In this document: positions 1 to 8,805 of the stretch, piece after piece
How positions within the stretch are numbered: the stretch's first letter is position 1
How the letters are laid out: the number at the start of each line of letters is the position of its first letter
NCBI RefSeq assembly: GCF_010093345.1
Contig: NZ_PDWT01000001.1
Location: forward strand, 868,001 to 932,000
Source: Pseudoxanthomonas yeongjuensis
GTDB lineage: Bacteria; Pseudomonadota; Gammaproteobacteria; Xanthomonadales; Xanthomonadaceae
Reading direction: 5' to 3'
Length of the DNA stretch: 64,000 nt
Translations under genes and position numbers: made by a program
The notes under the pieces: generated by a model
Database searches by the model: none
The model's input: only the letters and a program-made list of their open reading frames with translations
Told to the model about the DNA's origin: nothing

Positions 1-1264
1 AACGGTTGGCCACCGCGCGCCCGAACACCACCAGGTCGAGCAGCGAGTTCGAACCGAGGCGGTTGGCGCCATGCACGGACACGCAGGCCGCTTCGCCGAT
101 CGCATACAGGCCCGGGACCACGGCATCGGGATCGTCGCCGACCTTGCGCACCACCTCGCCGTGGTAGTTGGTCGGGATGCCGCCCATGTTGTAGTGCACG
201 GTCGGGATCACCGGGATCGGCTGCTTGGCCACATCGACGTTGGCGAAGATGCGCGCGCTTTCGGCGATGCCCGGGAGTTTCTCGTTGATCACTTCCGGCC
301 CCAGGTGGGTCAGGTCGAGCAGGATGTGGTCCTTGTGCTCGCCGACGCCGCGGCCCTCGCGGATCTCGATCGTCATCGAGCGCGAGACCACGTCGCGCGA
401 GGCCAGGTCCTTGTAGTGCGGGGCGTAGCGCTCCATGAAGCGCTCGCCGCTGCTGTTGCGCAGGATCCCGCCTTCGCCGCGCACGCCTTCGGTGATCAGG
501 CAGCCGGCGCCGTAGATGCCGGTGGGATGGAACTGCACGAACTCCATGTCCTGCATCGGCAGGCCGGCGCGCAGTGCGAGCCCGCCGCCATCGCCGGTGC
601 AGGTATGCGCCGAAGTGGCGCTGAAATACGCGCGGCCGTAACCGCCAGTGGCCAGGACCACGCCCTGGGCGCGGAACAGGTGCAGCGTGCCTTCGGCCAT
701 GTCCAGGGCCAGCACGCCCTTGCAGGCGCCTTCCTCGTCGAAGATCAGGTCCAGGGCGAAGTATTCGATCATGAAGCGCGCATCGTGCTTCAACGACTGC
801 TGGTACAGCGTGTGCAGCATGGCGTGGCCGGTACGGTCGGCGGCGGCGCAGGTGCGCTGCGCGGACGGGCCTTCGCCGTACTTGGTGGTCATGCCGCCGA
901 ACGGACGCTGGTAGATCTTGCCCTCTTCGGTACGGCTGAACGGCACGCCGTAGTGCTCCAGTTCGATGATCGCGGGGATGGCCTCGCGGCACATGTACTC
1001 GATCGCATCCTGGTCGCCCAGCCAGTCCGAGCCCTTGATGGTGTCGTAGAAGTGGTAGCGCCAGTCGTCCTCGCCCATGTTGCCCAGCGCGGCGGAAATA
1101 CCGCCTTGCGCGGCGACCGTATGCGAACGGGTCGGGAACACCTTGGTCAGACACACCGTCTGCAGGCCCTTGGCGGCCAGGCCGAAAGTGGCGCGCAGCC
1201 CGGCGCCGCCGGCGCCGACCACGACCATGTCGTACTTGTGTTCGGTGATCTTGTAAGCGGACAT
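1..1264 (-). CDS. sdhA: Succinate dehydrogenase flavoprotein subunit (5' part; truncated by window edge)
   Basis: FAD-containing catalytic subunit of complex II, oxidising succinate to fumarate on the cytoplasmic face of the inner membrane. The minus-strand frame opens with ATG at 1264 ([12 protein letters not shown]) and runs open to the window edge, giving about 421 of the usual ~595 residues. It shows the dinucleotide-binding glycines ([11 protein letters not shown]), the [10 protein letters not shown] segment carrying the covalent FAD histidine, the FQFHPTG-type active-site segment and a [18 protein letters not shown] segment. It starts 3 bp after the sdhD stop, in the order sdhC-sdhD-sdhA. 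The iron-sulfur subunit gene would lie beyond the window. Identification is secure; only the C-terminus is missing. Confidence 0.97.
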   Translation of the reverse strand, partial: MSAYKITEHKYDMVVVGAGGAGLRATFGLAAKGLQTVCLTKVFPTRSHTVAAQGGISAALGNMGEDDWRYHFYDTIKGSDWLGDQDAIEYMCREAIPAIIELEHYGVPFSRTEEGKIYQRPFGGMTTKYGEGPSAQRTCAAADRTGHAMLHTLYQQSLKHDARFMIEYFALDLIFDEEGACKGVLALDMAEGTLHLFRAQGVVLATGGYGRAYFSATSAHTCTGDGGGLALRAGLPMQDMEFVQFHPTGIYGAGCLITEGVRGEGGILRNSSGERFMERYAPHYKDLASRDVVSRSMTIEIREGRGVGEHKDHILLDLTHLGPEVINEKLPGIAESARIFANVDVAKQPIPVIPTVHYNMGGIPTNYHGEVVRKVGDDPDAVVPGLYAIGEAACVSVHGANRLGSNSLLDLVVFGRAVANR

Positions 1265-1267
1265 CAA

Positions 1268-1654
1268 TCAGTTCCCCAACGCAATGCGGACCACGGCGAA
1301 AACGCTGGCCAGCGCGCCAAGGATGCAGACGAAACGCACCGCGATCTGCGCGGTCAGTGCCAGGCCATGGCTGTGCACGTAATCCTCGATGACCACCTGC
1401 ACGCCTAGTTGCGCATGCCAGAACATCGCCACCAGGAAGGCGATCAGCAGCATCGCGTTCCACGGCCTGGCGACCGCGTCGGTGGCGGTCAGGTAATCGG
1501 CGTGCATCAGGCCGACGACGAAGTACACGAACCAGCAGGCCAGGAATACCAGGGCGATCGCGGTCAGGCGCTGGACGAGGAAGTGGCCAGTGCCCTCCTT
1601 CGCCGAGCCCAGGCCTTTGGCGACCTTCAACGGGGTCCGGTAACGAAGGCTCAT
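1268..1654 (-). CDS. sdhD: Succinate dehydrogenase hydrophobic membrane anchor subunit
   Basis: Membrane anchor of complex II that, with SdhC, binds haem b and quinone. The protein is 128 residues from ATG 1654 (MSLRYRTPLKVAKGLG) and has three hydrophobic helices. The segment WHAQLGVQVVIEDYVHS carries the conserved histidine and the VIEDYVH signature of SdhD. The ATG overlaps the sdhC stop (ATGA), which implies translational coupling. A longer in-frame reading upstream is only read-through in the sdhC region. The family is well known; the function is inferred from sequence and operon position. Confidence 0.95.
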   Translation of the reverse strand: MSLRYRTPLKVAKGLGSAKEGTGHFLVQRLTAIALVFLACWFVYFVVGLMHADYLTATDAVARPWNAMLLIAFLVAMFWHAQLGVQVVIEDYVHSHGLALTAQIAVRFVCILGALASVFAVVRIALGN

Positions 1655-2046
1655 AGCCAGCCTCCCTTGGCTGCGACCGCGCCCCATATCGCCCCGGTCA
1701 GCAACAGGCTGCCGAACACCGACAACCAGCCATTGCGAACGAAGGCCGGGATGCTGAAGCCGAAACCCGCGTCCTGCACCAGGTGGCGGATGCCGTTGAG
1801 CAGGTGGTAGGCGAAGGCCCAGGTCCAGCCGAACAACACCGCCAGGCCGAACCAGGAACCGGCCAGGTCGCGCACGCAATCCCAGGCTTCGGAGCCGGTG
1901 GCCAGGGCCAGCAATGCCGCCGCGATCAGCAGCGCGCCGAAGGCGAGGATGATTCCGGTGGCCCGATGGATGATGGAAGTCATCATCTGGATCTGCCAGC
2001 GGTACACCTGCAGGTGTGGTGAAAGCGGACGTGGTCGGGTCGCCAT
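1651..2046 (-). CDS. sdhC: Succinate dehydrogenase cytochrome b556 subunit
   Basis: Haem- and quinone-binding anchor subunit of complex II. I start it at ATG 2046 (MATRPRPLSPHLQVYRW), giving 131 residues. This matches the family's short N-terminus, whereas the upstream ATG at 2097 adds a basic stretch unlike the family. The RPLSPHLQVYRWQ opening, the SIIHRATG haem/quinone segment and the HLLNGIRHLVQD segment are SdhC hallmarks. Three membrane helices follow. The stop overlaps the sdhD start, and the small SDHAF4-like gene lies 57 bp upstream in the same direction. Confidence 0.95.
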   Translation of the reverse strand: MATRPRPLSPHLQVYRWQIQMMTSIIHRATGIILAFGALLIAAALLALATGSEAWDCVRDLAGSWFGLAVLFGWTWAFAYHLLNGIRHLVQDAGFGFSIPAFVRNGWLSVFGSLLLTGAIWGAVAAKGGWL

Positions 2047-2103
2047 TCGCTGGGCTCGTCTCTCGGCTGGGCGATCGTGCTGACCGCGTTGGCTCAATGC
2101 TGA

Positions 2104-2280
2104 TCAGAAATCGATGCAGCGTCCGTTTTTTTCCCAATCCCCGTAACGCGTCGGTTCCGGACCGTCGCGACCGCCGATTTCCTTCGCCGCTTCCTTCGGC
2201 ACAGGCACCCTGGCGGGTTGCTGTGTTTCAGGGACGGACGCGTCGACCGGAGCGGGTATGGAAGTTGTTTCGCCTATCAT
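2104..2280 (-). CDS. DUF1674/SDHAF4-type succinate dehydrogenase assembly factor
   Basis: Small 58-residue protein read from ATG 2280. Its C-terminal half contains the block EIGGRDGPEPTRYGDWEKNG and ends in CIDF, the defining signature of the DUF1674 (SDHAF4) family. In mitochondria SDHAF4 binds flavinylated SdhA and helps dock it with the iron-sulfur subunit. The N-terminal ~25 residues are Pro/Ala/Thr-rich and look disordered. Position as first gene of the sdh operon strongly supports a role in complex II assembly. The start is less certain, because the frame continues upstream and only 40 bp separate it from the divergent ygfZ start. Confidence 0.88.
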   Translation of the reverse strand: MIGETTSIPAPVDASVPETQQPARVPVPKEAAKEIGGRDGPEPTRYGDWEKNGRCIDF

Positions 2281-2320
2281 GATGGGTCTCGCAACCCGCT
2301 GAATTTTAGTCCTCCCCTCC

Positions 2321-3187
2321 TTGTCTGACAACCTGCCCACCTCCGCAGCACCCTGGTTTGCCCTGCCCGACCACGCCGTGATCGCGCTGGAGGGGCCGGA
2401 TGCGACTGCGTTTGCGCAGGCCCAGTTCGCCAACGACGTGGCCGCCCTGGCGCCGGGATATTGGCAATGGAATGCGTGGTTGACCCCGAAAGGCCGCGTC
2501 ATTGCGCTGTTTGCGCTGCTGAAACTGGAACAGGACCGGATCCTGCTGCTGTTGCCCGACGCCGATGGCGACGAGCTCGCATCGCAGTTGCGGCGTTTCG
2601 TGTTCCGGCGAAAGTTGAAGATAGAGACAAAGAACGACCTGCAGGCCAGCGGCGCCTTCCGTGAGCCGGATTCGGCGCGGAATGCGCGGATCGGCATCGA
2701 TGGCGACTCGATCGAGATCGATTGCGGCGATGGCGACAAAGGCCGCGCCCTGCGCATTGCGCCTGCCGGGGAACCTCTGGAACACGCCGATTCGTGCGCA
2801 CGCTGGAAAGCCTTCGACCTGCTCCACGGCCTGCCGCGCCTGCCCGCCCAACAGCGCGAGCAATGGACTCCACAGCAACTTTCACTGGAACGACTGCAGG
2901 CTTTCAGCGTCAAGAAGGGCTGCTATCCGGGCCAGGAAATCGTCGCCCGCACCCATTTCCTGGGCAAGGCCAAGCGTGGGCTGGTGTTGTTCGAAGCCGA
3001 ATCCCCGGTCGCACCCGGCACGGAGGTCAGCGATGCGGTCCGTGTCGTCGGCAGCGTGGTGAGTGCCGGCGGAAGCGGATGTCCCCTGGCATTGGCGGTC
3101 CTGCCGCTGGAACGCGAAGCCGGCGCGCTGAACGCGGGCGGCATCGGGTTACGCGAACTTCCGCTCATCGGCGGTCTCCAGCGCTAA
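2321..3187 (+). CDS. ygfZ: Folate-binding protein YgfZ (Fe-S cluster biogenesis/repair factor)
   Basis: Homologue of the YgfZ/GcvT-like tetrahydrofolate-binding proteins that help assemble or repair [4Fe-4S] clusters. The 288-residue protein contains the invariant signature KKGCYPGQEIVARTHFLGK near residues 204-222, including the functional cysteine. The start is a TTG at 2321 (MSDNLPTSAAPWF). This gives the right distance to the N-terminal DHAVIALEGPDA block of the family, but no strong ribosome site is seen. It is transcribed away from the sdh operon; complex II contains Fe-S clusters, so a functional link is plausible but inferred. Confidence 0.93.
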   Translation: MSDNLPTSAAPWFALPDHAVIALEGPDATAFAQAQFANDVAALAPGYWQWNAWLTPKGRVIALFALLKLEQDRILLLLPDADGDELASQLRRFVFRRKLKIETKNDLQASGAFREPDSARNARIGIDGDSIEIDCGDGDKGRALRIAPAGEPLEHADSCARWKAFDLLHGLPRLPAQQREQWTPQQLSLERLQAFSVKKGCYPGQEIVARTHFLGKAKRGLVLFEAESPVAPGTEVSDAVRVVGSVVSAGGSGCPLALAVLPLEREAGALNAGGIGLRELPLIGGLQR

Positions 3188-3207
3188 CCCTCGCCCGTGG
3201 ACAGGGC

Positions 3208-3273
3208 GTAGGAGCGACGTAAGTCGCGACTGGAATGCGTGCGAAGCCCTTTCGCGACTTACGTCGCTCCTAC
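3208..3273. repeat. Palindromic intergenic repeat, family A (copy 1)
   Basis: Inverted repeat with outer arms GTAGGAGCGACGTAAGTCGC and its complement GCGACTTACGTCGCTCCTAC around a short variable loop. It lies between the convergent ygfZ and FMN reductase genes. The same arms recur at five other places in this window with C/T and A/G variation at the centre. It could form a strong hairpin in RNA from either strand. Confidence 0.9.
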
Positions 3274-3291
3274 GCCGCATCGCGCGTGCTT

Positions 3292-3849
3292 CTATTTCGC
3301 CAGCGCCTTGGCCACCCAGGCGACGTAGCGATCCACGAATCCCTGCAGGAACTTCTGCGTTTCCGGGTTGCCGATCCTGCCCTCGTCATCCATCAGCCCA
3401 TCCTTGAACTGGACATACACTTCCGGCTGGCCCAGCAGCGTGACATCCAGGTACAGGAGCACGTTGCGCAGGTGCTGTTGCGCCATCGAAGCGCCGGTGG
3501 CCCCGATCGAAATGCCGATCGCCGCGCCCGGCTTGCCCGCGAACGAATTGCTGCCCCACGGCCGCGAGCCGATATCCAGCGCATTCTTGAGCACGCCGGG
3601 CATCGAGCGGTTGTATTCCGGGGTAACGAACAGCAGCGCATCGGCCGCTTCCACTTCCTGCTTAAGGCGCTTGCATTCGACGGGGTAATCGCCGTCGAAA
3701 TCCTGGTTGTACAGCGGCAGGTTGTCGAGGCGGATGTGCTGGAACTCGAACCCGTCCGGCGCGAGCTTCTCGACAGCCTTGGCCAACCTCTTGTTGAACG
3801 AATCCTTGCGCAAACTGCCGACAAAGACTGCAACCTTGATCTTGTCCAT
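3292..3849 (-). CDS. NAD(P)H-dependent FMN reductase (flavodoxin-like fold)
   Basis: Cytosolic flavoenzyme of the NADPH-dependent FMN reductase/chromate-azo reductase family, transferring electrons from NAD(P)H to FMN, quinones or xenobiotics. From ATG 3849 (MDKIKVAVFVGSLRKDS) it has 185 residues, the family's usual length. An in-frame upstream ATG at 3873 would add eight residues with no family counterpart. GSLRKDSFNKRLAKA is the FMN phosphate loop, PEYNRSMPGVLKNALD is the second FMN-binding segment, and a GKPGAAIGIS strand follows. It is monocistronic between a repeat and the E1 gene. The natural substrate cannot be told from sequence. Confidence 0.88.
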   Translation of the reverse strand: MDKIKVAVFVGSLRKDSFNKRLAKAVEKLAPDGFEFQHIRLDNLPLYNQDFDGDYPVECKRLKQEVEAADALLFVTPEYNRSMPGVLKNALDIGSRPWGSNSFAGKPGAAIGISIGATGASMAQQHLRNVLLYLDVTLLGQPEVYVQFKDGLMDDEGRIGNPETQKFLQGFVDRYVAWVAKALAK

Positions 3850-3939
3850 GGCGATGCTCCCTGGAAGAAGCAACGACTATCCGCCACCCGATGTAAGCAA
3901 GGCGTATACAGGGCGGCGTGTGCCGCCCGGCGCATTGCT

Positions 3940-6201
3940 TCAGGCCAGTTTGTCGGCCGCGGCGACGATGTCGTCATCGCCCGGCAACACCAGCAACGCG
4001 GCGCCGGCCAATGGCGTGTAGGTATCCACGCCCACCACCCGCTGGAACGGCCGGCCGGCGAAACCGGCTTCCGCGATCGCGGTGATGATGCCCTCGCCCA
4101 CGCCGGCCGAATGGCGGCCTTCGTCGACGATCAGGATGCGTTCGGCCGACTTCGCCTGTTCGGCGATGAAAGCCTCGTTGAGCGGCACCAGCCAGCGCAG
4201 GTCGACCACGCGCACTTTCCATCCACGCTTCTTCTCGATCGTGCGCGCAGCACGCAGGCTCATCGGCACCCCGTTGCCATAAGTGAAGATCACCAGGTCG
4301 TTGGCGGCTTCTTCGTAGATGCGGCCTTCGCCCAGGGTCATCGCCTGGTCCGGCGCCGGATAGGTGGTGAGCCACGCGCCGTCGCCCGCCTCGTACAGAT
4401 CCTTGGTCATGTACAGCGCGATCGGCTCCAGGAAGATGCTCACGCGCCCGTCCACCTTGGCCAGCGCGGCCAGCGTGCGCAGCATTGTCGCGGCATCGTC
4501 GCCGCGCGAAGGACATCCGACCACCAGGCCGGGAATGTCGCGCAGCGCGGTGATCGAGTTGTCGTTGTGGAAATGGCCGCCGAAGCCACGCTGGTAGCCC
4601 AGTCCGGCCATGCGCACCACCATCGGGTTGCGGTACTGGTTGTTGGAGAAGAACTGCAGCGAAGCGGCCTCACCGCGGATCTGGTCGCAGGCGTTGTGGA
4701 AATAGGCCAGGTACTGGATTTCCGGCACCGGCAACATGCCGAGGTTGGCGTAACCCTGGGCCAGGCCGAGGATCATGGTTTCGTCCAGCAAGGTGTTGAA
4801 CACGCGGCTGTTCTTGAACGCTTTGTGCAGGCCCTTGGTGACCGTGTACACGCCGCCCTTCTGGGCCACGTCCTCGCCGAACAGCAGCGCTTCCGGATAT
4901 TTGCAGAACAGGTCGTGCAGCGCGTTGTTGATCTGGATGGCGAGGTGTCGCGGGGGCAGTTTCTCGGGCAGCTTTTCCTCGCTGCCGAAGACCGCGATAC
5001 GTTTCTCCGCGTCGCCGACGCGGCTGGCTTCGGTGGATACCGCATCAGGCGTGTACGGCGCCAGCGGCGCGACCACATCTTCCAGACGGGTCAGCTTCGG
5101 CGTCTTGTCGGCCGCTTCGGCCGCGGCGAAGCACTTGCCGCGGATTTCCTCGTACAGGGCGAGCAAATCCTGCTTCGTGTAGAGGCCCGACTGCAGCGCG
5201 ATGCTCGCCGAACGCAGCAATGGATCGCCCGCCTCCACCGCGACCAGTTCCTCGATGGGCCGCCATTCGATCTCGAAGTCGGTCCCTGCGTGGCCCATGA
5301 TCCGCGTGGTGCGCAGGTGCAGGAAAGTCGGGCGACGGGTACGACGGCAATGCTCCACCGCGGCCTGCACCTGTCCGTAGCCTTCGGCCAGATCGAGGCC
5401 ATCGGCGTAGAAATAGTCAAGGTCGTCGCGCCTGGAGAAATTGCGCTCGATCCAGCCGCCGGGCGTTTTCACCGAGATGCCGATGCCGTTGTCCTCGCAT
5501 ACGAACAGCACCGGCGCCGGCAGTTTCTGGTACGACGTCCATGCCGCGGCGTTGAACGCGGTCTGCGCGGTCGCATGGTTGCTGGAGGCATCGCCGAACG
5601 AACAGATGGCGATGCTGTCGCCGGGAATCGGCGAGGCATGGCCGATGCGCTTCGCCTGCTCGATCGCTACCGCGGTGCCGAGCGCCTTGGGCAGGTGCGA
5701 GGCGATGGTCGAGGTCTGCGGCAGGACCCACAACGGCTTGGAACCCCAGACCTTGTGGCGCCCACCGGATGCCGGGTCTTCCGAACTGGCCGCGAACGAC
5801 AAGGCCGAATCCATGATCGGATCCATTCCCGGCAGCTTGCGGAAGCGCTCGGCCATGAACGCGCCGCTGCGATAGTGCAGGAACGCCGGGTCGGTGTGCC
5901 GGGTCAGGCGCGCGACCATCGCGTTGCCTTCATGCCCGGAGCTGCCGATGGTGTAGAAGACCTTGTTCTGCACGCGCAGCACGCGCGCCATCAGGTCGAG
6001 GTGACGCGAAACCAGTTGCGATTCCAGCAGTTCGACGAACGACGCCGCATCCAGCGCGCTTCCTTCCAGCACCGCCTCGCCCGGCGCTGGCCTGGCATCG
6101 ACCGCTCCGTCCCATTCCTGCACGAACTCGATGAAGTTCTGGTCGCAGATCTCGGCGCGATTGAGGCCCTTCATGCGGGCGGGAATGGGTTTTGCGGTCA
6201 T
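3940..6201 (-). CDS. Thiamine-diphosphate 2-oxoacid dehydrogenase E1, fused alpha and beta subunits
   Basis: Single 753-residue chain joining the E1 alpha and beta subunits of a branched-chain-type 2-oxoacid dehydrogenase, which decarboxylates 2-oxoacids and acylates a lipoyl-E2. The alpha half (about 1-370) has the ThDP/Mg motif starting G203-D204-A205 and ending near N238. The third motif position is Ala rather than the usual Gly. The beta half begins near residue 425 (PPRHLAIQINNALHDLF) and holds LLFGEDVAQKGGVYTVTKGL and ILIVDEGRHSAG. No E2 or E3 gene is adjacent, so the partner complex is encoded elsewhere. Branched-chain substrates are likely but not proven. Confidence 0.9.
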   Translation of the reverse strand: MTAKPIPARMKGLNRAEICDQNFIEFVQEWDGAVDARPAPGEAVLEGSALDAASFVELLESQLVSRHLDLMARVLRVQNKVFYTIGSSGHEGNAMVARLTRHTDPAFLHYRSGAFMAERFRKLPGMDPIMDSALSFAASSEDPASGGRHKVWGSKPLWVLPQTSTIASHLPKALGTAVAIEQAKRIGHASPIPGDSIAICSFGDASSNHATAQTAFNAAAWTSYQKLPAPVLFVCEDNGIGISVKTPGGWIERNFSRRDDLDYFYADGLDLAEGYGQVQAAVEHCRRTRRPTFLHLRTTRIMGHAGTDFEIEWRPIEELVAVEAGDPLLRSASIALQSGLYTKQDLLALYEEIRGKCFAAAEAADKTPKLTRLEDVVAPLAPYTPDAVSTEASRVGDAEKRIAVFGSEEKLPEKLPPRHLAIQINNALHDLFCKYPEALLFGEDVAQKGGVYTVTKGLHKAFKNSRVFNTLLDETMILGLAQGYANLGMLPVPEIQYLAYFHNACDQIRGEAASLQFFSNNQYRNPMVVRMAGLGYQRGFGGHFHNDNSITALRDIPGLVVGCPSRGDDAATMLRTLAALAKVDGRVSIFLEPIALYMTKDLYEAGDGAWLTTYPAPDQAMTLGEGRIYEEAANDLVIFTYGNGVPMSLRAARTIEKKRGWKVRVVDLRWLVPLNEAFIAEQAKSAERILIVDEGRHSAGVGEGIITAIAEAGFAGRPFQRVVGVDTYTPLAGAALLVLPGDDDIVAAADKLA

Positions 6202-6212
6202 GTCGTTCGTCT

Positions 6213-6851
6213 TCAGGAAGAAGCCAGGCGGGCGGCGACTTCATCGCTGACCGCGGGCATGGGAGTGAAACCCGGCATCGCGCGCACCCGCGCGAGCCAG
6301 GCGGAAACCAGGGGGAATTTGCCGAGATCGAAACCGCCGTCTTCGGCACGGTCGGTGTAGGCGAACAAGGCGATGTCGGCGACGCCGTAACCGGCGCCAG
6401 TGAACCACTGCGCCGATGCCAAGTGCTTTTCCATCACCGCCAACGCCTGTTCGCCCCGCTCGATCAATCGCGGGAGGTCGGCGCGACGCGGGGAATCCAG
6501 CGGCGTCCAGCCACGAATGAAACGCGCGACCGCGACATAAGGTTCATGGCTGTATTGCTCGAAGAACATCCAGCTCAATGCCTGCGCGCGTTGCCATGCC
6601 TCGGTTGGCAGATAGTCCGTACCCTCGGCCAGGTAACAGAGAATGGCATCCGATTCGACCAGGACACGGCCGTCTTCCAGTTCCAGCATCGGCACCTTGC
6701 CGTTGGGGTTCCGGGCCAGGTATTCGGGCGTGCGGGTCGCACCATTCGCGCTGTCGACTTCGATCCAGCGGTATTCGCGGCCGAGTTGCTCAAGCAGCAA
6801 GCGTACCTTGTGGCAATTGCCGGAAGTGGACATGCCATACACGGCGATCAT
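6213..6851 (-). CDS. Glutathione S-transferase family protein
   Basis: 212-residue GST-fold protein from ATG 6851 (MIAVYGMSTSGNCHKVRLL). The N-terminal thioredoxin-like domain holds the active-site region STSGNCHK near residues 8-15, the cis-proline segment NGKVPMLELEDG and the glutathione-binding VESDAILCYLAEG. An all-helical C-terminal domain follows. Its ATG overlaps the stop of the upstream GNAT gene (ATGA), so the two form a coupled pair. The frame continues upstream without a stop, but that part is a shadow of the GNAT gene. It may detoxify electrophiles; the substrate is unknown. Confidence 0.9.
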   Translation of the reverse strand: MIAVYGMSTSGNCHKVRLLLEQLGREYRWIEVDSANGATRTPEYLARNPNGKVPMLELEDGRVLVESDAILCYLAEGTDYLPTEAWQRAQALSWMFFEQYSHEPYVAVARFIRGWTPLDSPRRADLPRLIERGEQALAVMEKHLASAQWFTGAGYGVADIALFAYTDRAEDGGFDLGKFPLVSAWLARVRAMPGFTPMPAVSDEVAARLASS

Positions 6852-7405
6852 GTCCTGTCCTCCGCCTTGCGGCGCGCCATCCACTCTTCCCGCGACTGCC
6901 CCCAGATTTCGACCGGCTTGGCATCGTGCGGCGCCGGCAGCCAGCCCATGCGCAGGAAGCGCGAGCCGAGCTTCGCGGCGACGGTTTTCGAGTTCCGGTT
7001 GTCCTCGGCGATGGTGTGGATCATTTCGCTCCAGTCCAGGCGGTCGAAGGCCCAGTCGGTGGCCGCGGCCGCGCCCTCTGGCGCGAAACCCTTGCCCCAA
7101 TGCTCACGGGCGATGCTCCAGCCGACTTCGGTTCCCGGCCAGCCTTCCGGTTGCCATGGGCCGAGACGTCCGACCCATTGGCCGGTCGCTTTCTCGATCA
7201 CCGAGAACATGGCGAAACCCTTGAGGTGCCAGATCCCGATCATGGCGGCGAAGCTGCGCCAGGCCACCGGACGCGATTGCGTCCCGCCGATATGCCGTGC
7301 TGCTTCCTCGTCGGCGATGAAAGCCGCCCACGCCTCGAAATCCTGGGCCTGCGGCGGGCGCAGGATCAGGCGTTCGGTTTCGAGTTGCAGGTCGAAGATG
7401 CTCAT
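6848..7405 (-). CDS. GNAT family N-acetyltransferase (RimJ/RimL-like)
   Basis: 185-residue acetyltransferase of the RimJ/RimL-like GNAT branch, which moves acetyl from acetyl-CoA to an amine. From ATG 7405 it begins MSIFDLQLETERLILRPPQA, the standard ETERLxLR entry of this subgroup. The GWSIAREHWGKGFAPEGAAA segment is the acetyl-CoA pyrophosphate loop, and EDNRNSKTVAAKLGSR is the last conserved motif. The stop overlaps the start of the downstream GST gene. A palindromic repeat lies just upstream, so the frame extension beyond 7405 comes from repeat sequence and is rejected. Substrate unknown. Confidence 0.88.
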   Translation of the reverse strand: MSIFDLQLETERLILRPPQAQDFEAWAAFIADEEAARHIGGTQSRPVAWRSFAAMIGIWHLKGFAMFSVIEKATGQWVGRLGPWQPEGWPGTEVGWSIAREHWGKGFAPEGAAAATDWAFDRLDWSEMIHTIAEDNRNSKTVAAKLGSRFLRMGWLPAPHDAKPVEIWGQSREEWMARRKAEDRT

Positions 7406-7420
7406 GGACTCTCGCTTTGT

Positions 7421-7554
7421 CCTTCTCCCACCGGAAGAAGGTGCCCGAAGTGCGGATGAGGGAATGCCCTTTCCGCTTGCATCGAAAAACGGATGCGGGA
7501 GGCTCCTTCCCTCCTCCGCCGCTACGCGCCCCCTTCTCCCGGTGGGAGAAGGGG
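7421..7554. repeat. Palindromic repeat (CTTCTCCC-type, family H)
   Basis: About 134 bp bounded by CCTTCTCCCACCGG and CCCGGTGGGAGAAGG, which are near-perfect inverted arms, with an inner segment containing GGATGAGGG and further short inverted pieces. It fills the whole gap between the GNAT gene start and the glutaryl-CoA dehydrogenase stop, ending 2 bp before that stop codon. It probably forms an RNA hairpin downstream of gcdH. Only one copy is seen here. Confidence 0.8.
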
Positions 7555-7556
7555 AA

Positions 7557-8720
7557 TCAGAACGCATTGATCCCGGTAAGCTCCCGCCCGATCACCAACT
7601 GATGCACGGTCTCAGTGCCTTCATAGGTGATGACCGATTCCAGGTTCAGCGCATGGCGGATCGCAGCGTGTTCGGTGGTGATACCGGCTCCGCCGAGCAG
7701 ATCGCGGCATTCGCGGGCGATGTCGATGGCCATGCGGCAGTTGTTCCACTTGGCAAGCGAGACCTGCGCCGGCTGCATGGTGCCCGCATCCTTCAGGCGA
7801 CCGAGTTGCAGCGACAGCAGCTGCGCCAAGGTGATGCGGCGGGCCATCTCGGCCATCTTGATCTGCGCGCTCTGGGTCGCGGCCACCGGACGCTCGAACA
7901 GGATGCGTTCCTTGGTGTAGTTCAGAACTTCGTCCAGGCAGGCGATGGCCGCGCCGATCGGGCCCCAGGTGATGCCGTAACGGGCCTGGGTCAGGCAGCC
8001 CAGCGGGCCTTTCAGGCCCTTCACGTTGGGCAGGCGATTGGCTTCGGGCACGCGCACGTTGTCGAAGAACAGCGCGCTGGTCACCGAGGCGCGCAGGCTC
8101 ATCTTTTTATGGATCTCTTGCGCCTTGAAGCCGGCGAAATCCTTCTCCACCACGAAGCCCTGGATGCCGTCCTCGGTCTGCGCCCAGACGATGGCGATAT
8201 CGGCCAGGTTGCCGTTGGTGATCCACATCTTGGAGCCGTTGAGGATCCAGTCGCCACCATCGCGCTTTGCATTCGTCTTCATGCTGGCCGGGTCGGAACC
8301 GCCCTGCGGCTCGGTCAGGCCAAAGCAGCCGATGACCTTACCAGCGGCCATGTCCGGCAGCCAGCGCATGCGCTGTTCTTCGCTGCCGTAGGCGTAGATG
8401 GGATACATGCACAACGAGGACTGCACGCTGACGAAGCTGCGGATGCCGGAATCGCCACGCTCCAGTTCCTGGCAGATCAGGCCATAACTGACGCCATTGA
8501 GGCCGCCGCCACCGTATTGTTCCGGCAACGAGGAGCCCAACAAGCCGAGATCGGCGATTTCCGGGACCAGTTCCTGGGGAAAACGGCCTTCGGCGAAGGC
8601 GTCGCCGATGATCGGGCGCACGCGCTCGTCGGTGAAGCGGGCCACGGTGTCCTGCACCGCACGTTCTTCTTCGCTGAGCAGGGAACGGATATCAAACAGG
8701 TCGTAGGGGTGCAGGGCCAT
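7557..8720 (-). CDS. gcdH: Glutaryl-CoA dehydrogenase (acyl-CoA dehydrogenase family)
   Basis: FAD enzyme converting glutaryl-CoA to crotonyl-CoA in lysine, hydroxylysine and tryptophan breakdown. I start at ATG 8720 (MALHPYDLFDIRSLLSEEE), giving 387 residues; an upstream in-frame ATG (8762) would add 14 atypical residues. The acyl-CoA dehydrogenase signatures are GCFGLTEPQGGSDPASM and WITNGNLADI. The glutaryl-specific R94-S95 pair sits in SGIRSFVSVQ. The catalytic glutamate is E367 in TYEGTETVHQLVIGREL, the typical GCDH C-terminus. It is monocistronic, with a repeat directly after the stop. Confidence 0.93.
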   Translation of the reverse strand: MALHPYDLFDIRSLLSEEERAVQDTVARFTDERVRPIIGDAFAEGRFPQELVPEIADLGLLGSSLPEQYGGGGLNGVSYGLICQELERGDSGIRSFVSVQSSLCMYPIYAYGSEEQRMRWLPDMAAGKVIGCFGLTEPQGGSDPASMKTNAKRDGGDWILNGSKMWITNGNLADIAIVWAQTEDGIQGFVVEKDFAGFKAQEIHKKMSLRASVTSALFFDNVRVPEANRLPNVKGLKGPLGCLTQARYGITWGPIGAAIACLDEVLNYTKERILFERPVAATQSAQIKMAEMARRITLAQLLSLQLGRLKDAGTMQPAQVSLAKWNNCRMAIDIARECRDLLGGAGITTEHAAIRHALNLESVITYEGTETVHQLVIGRELTGINAF

Positions 8721-8805
8721 GCGCGGAAACCGGTTCGGACAATCCGCCATTGTATTCGGCACCTATAGAGCACCGTAACCCCCTGTTCCGCCGACAGGAA
8801 ACGGA

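Noticed and set aside
3235..6360. 1041-codon open frame on the plus strand
   Set aside because: It is antisense to the fused E1 and FMN reductase genes. Its composition (His/Arg/Gln/Val-rich) is the usual product of reading GC-rich genes backwards, with no motifs.
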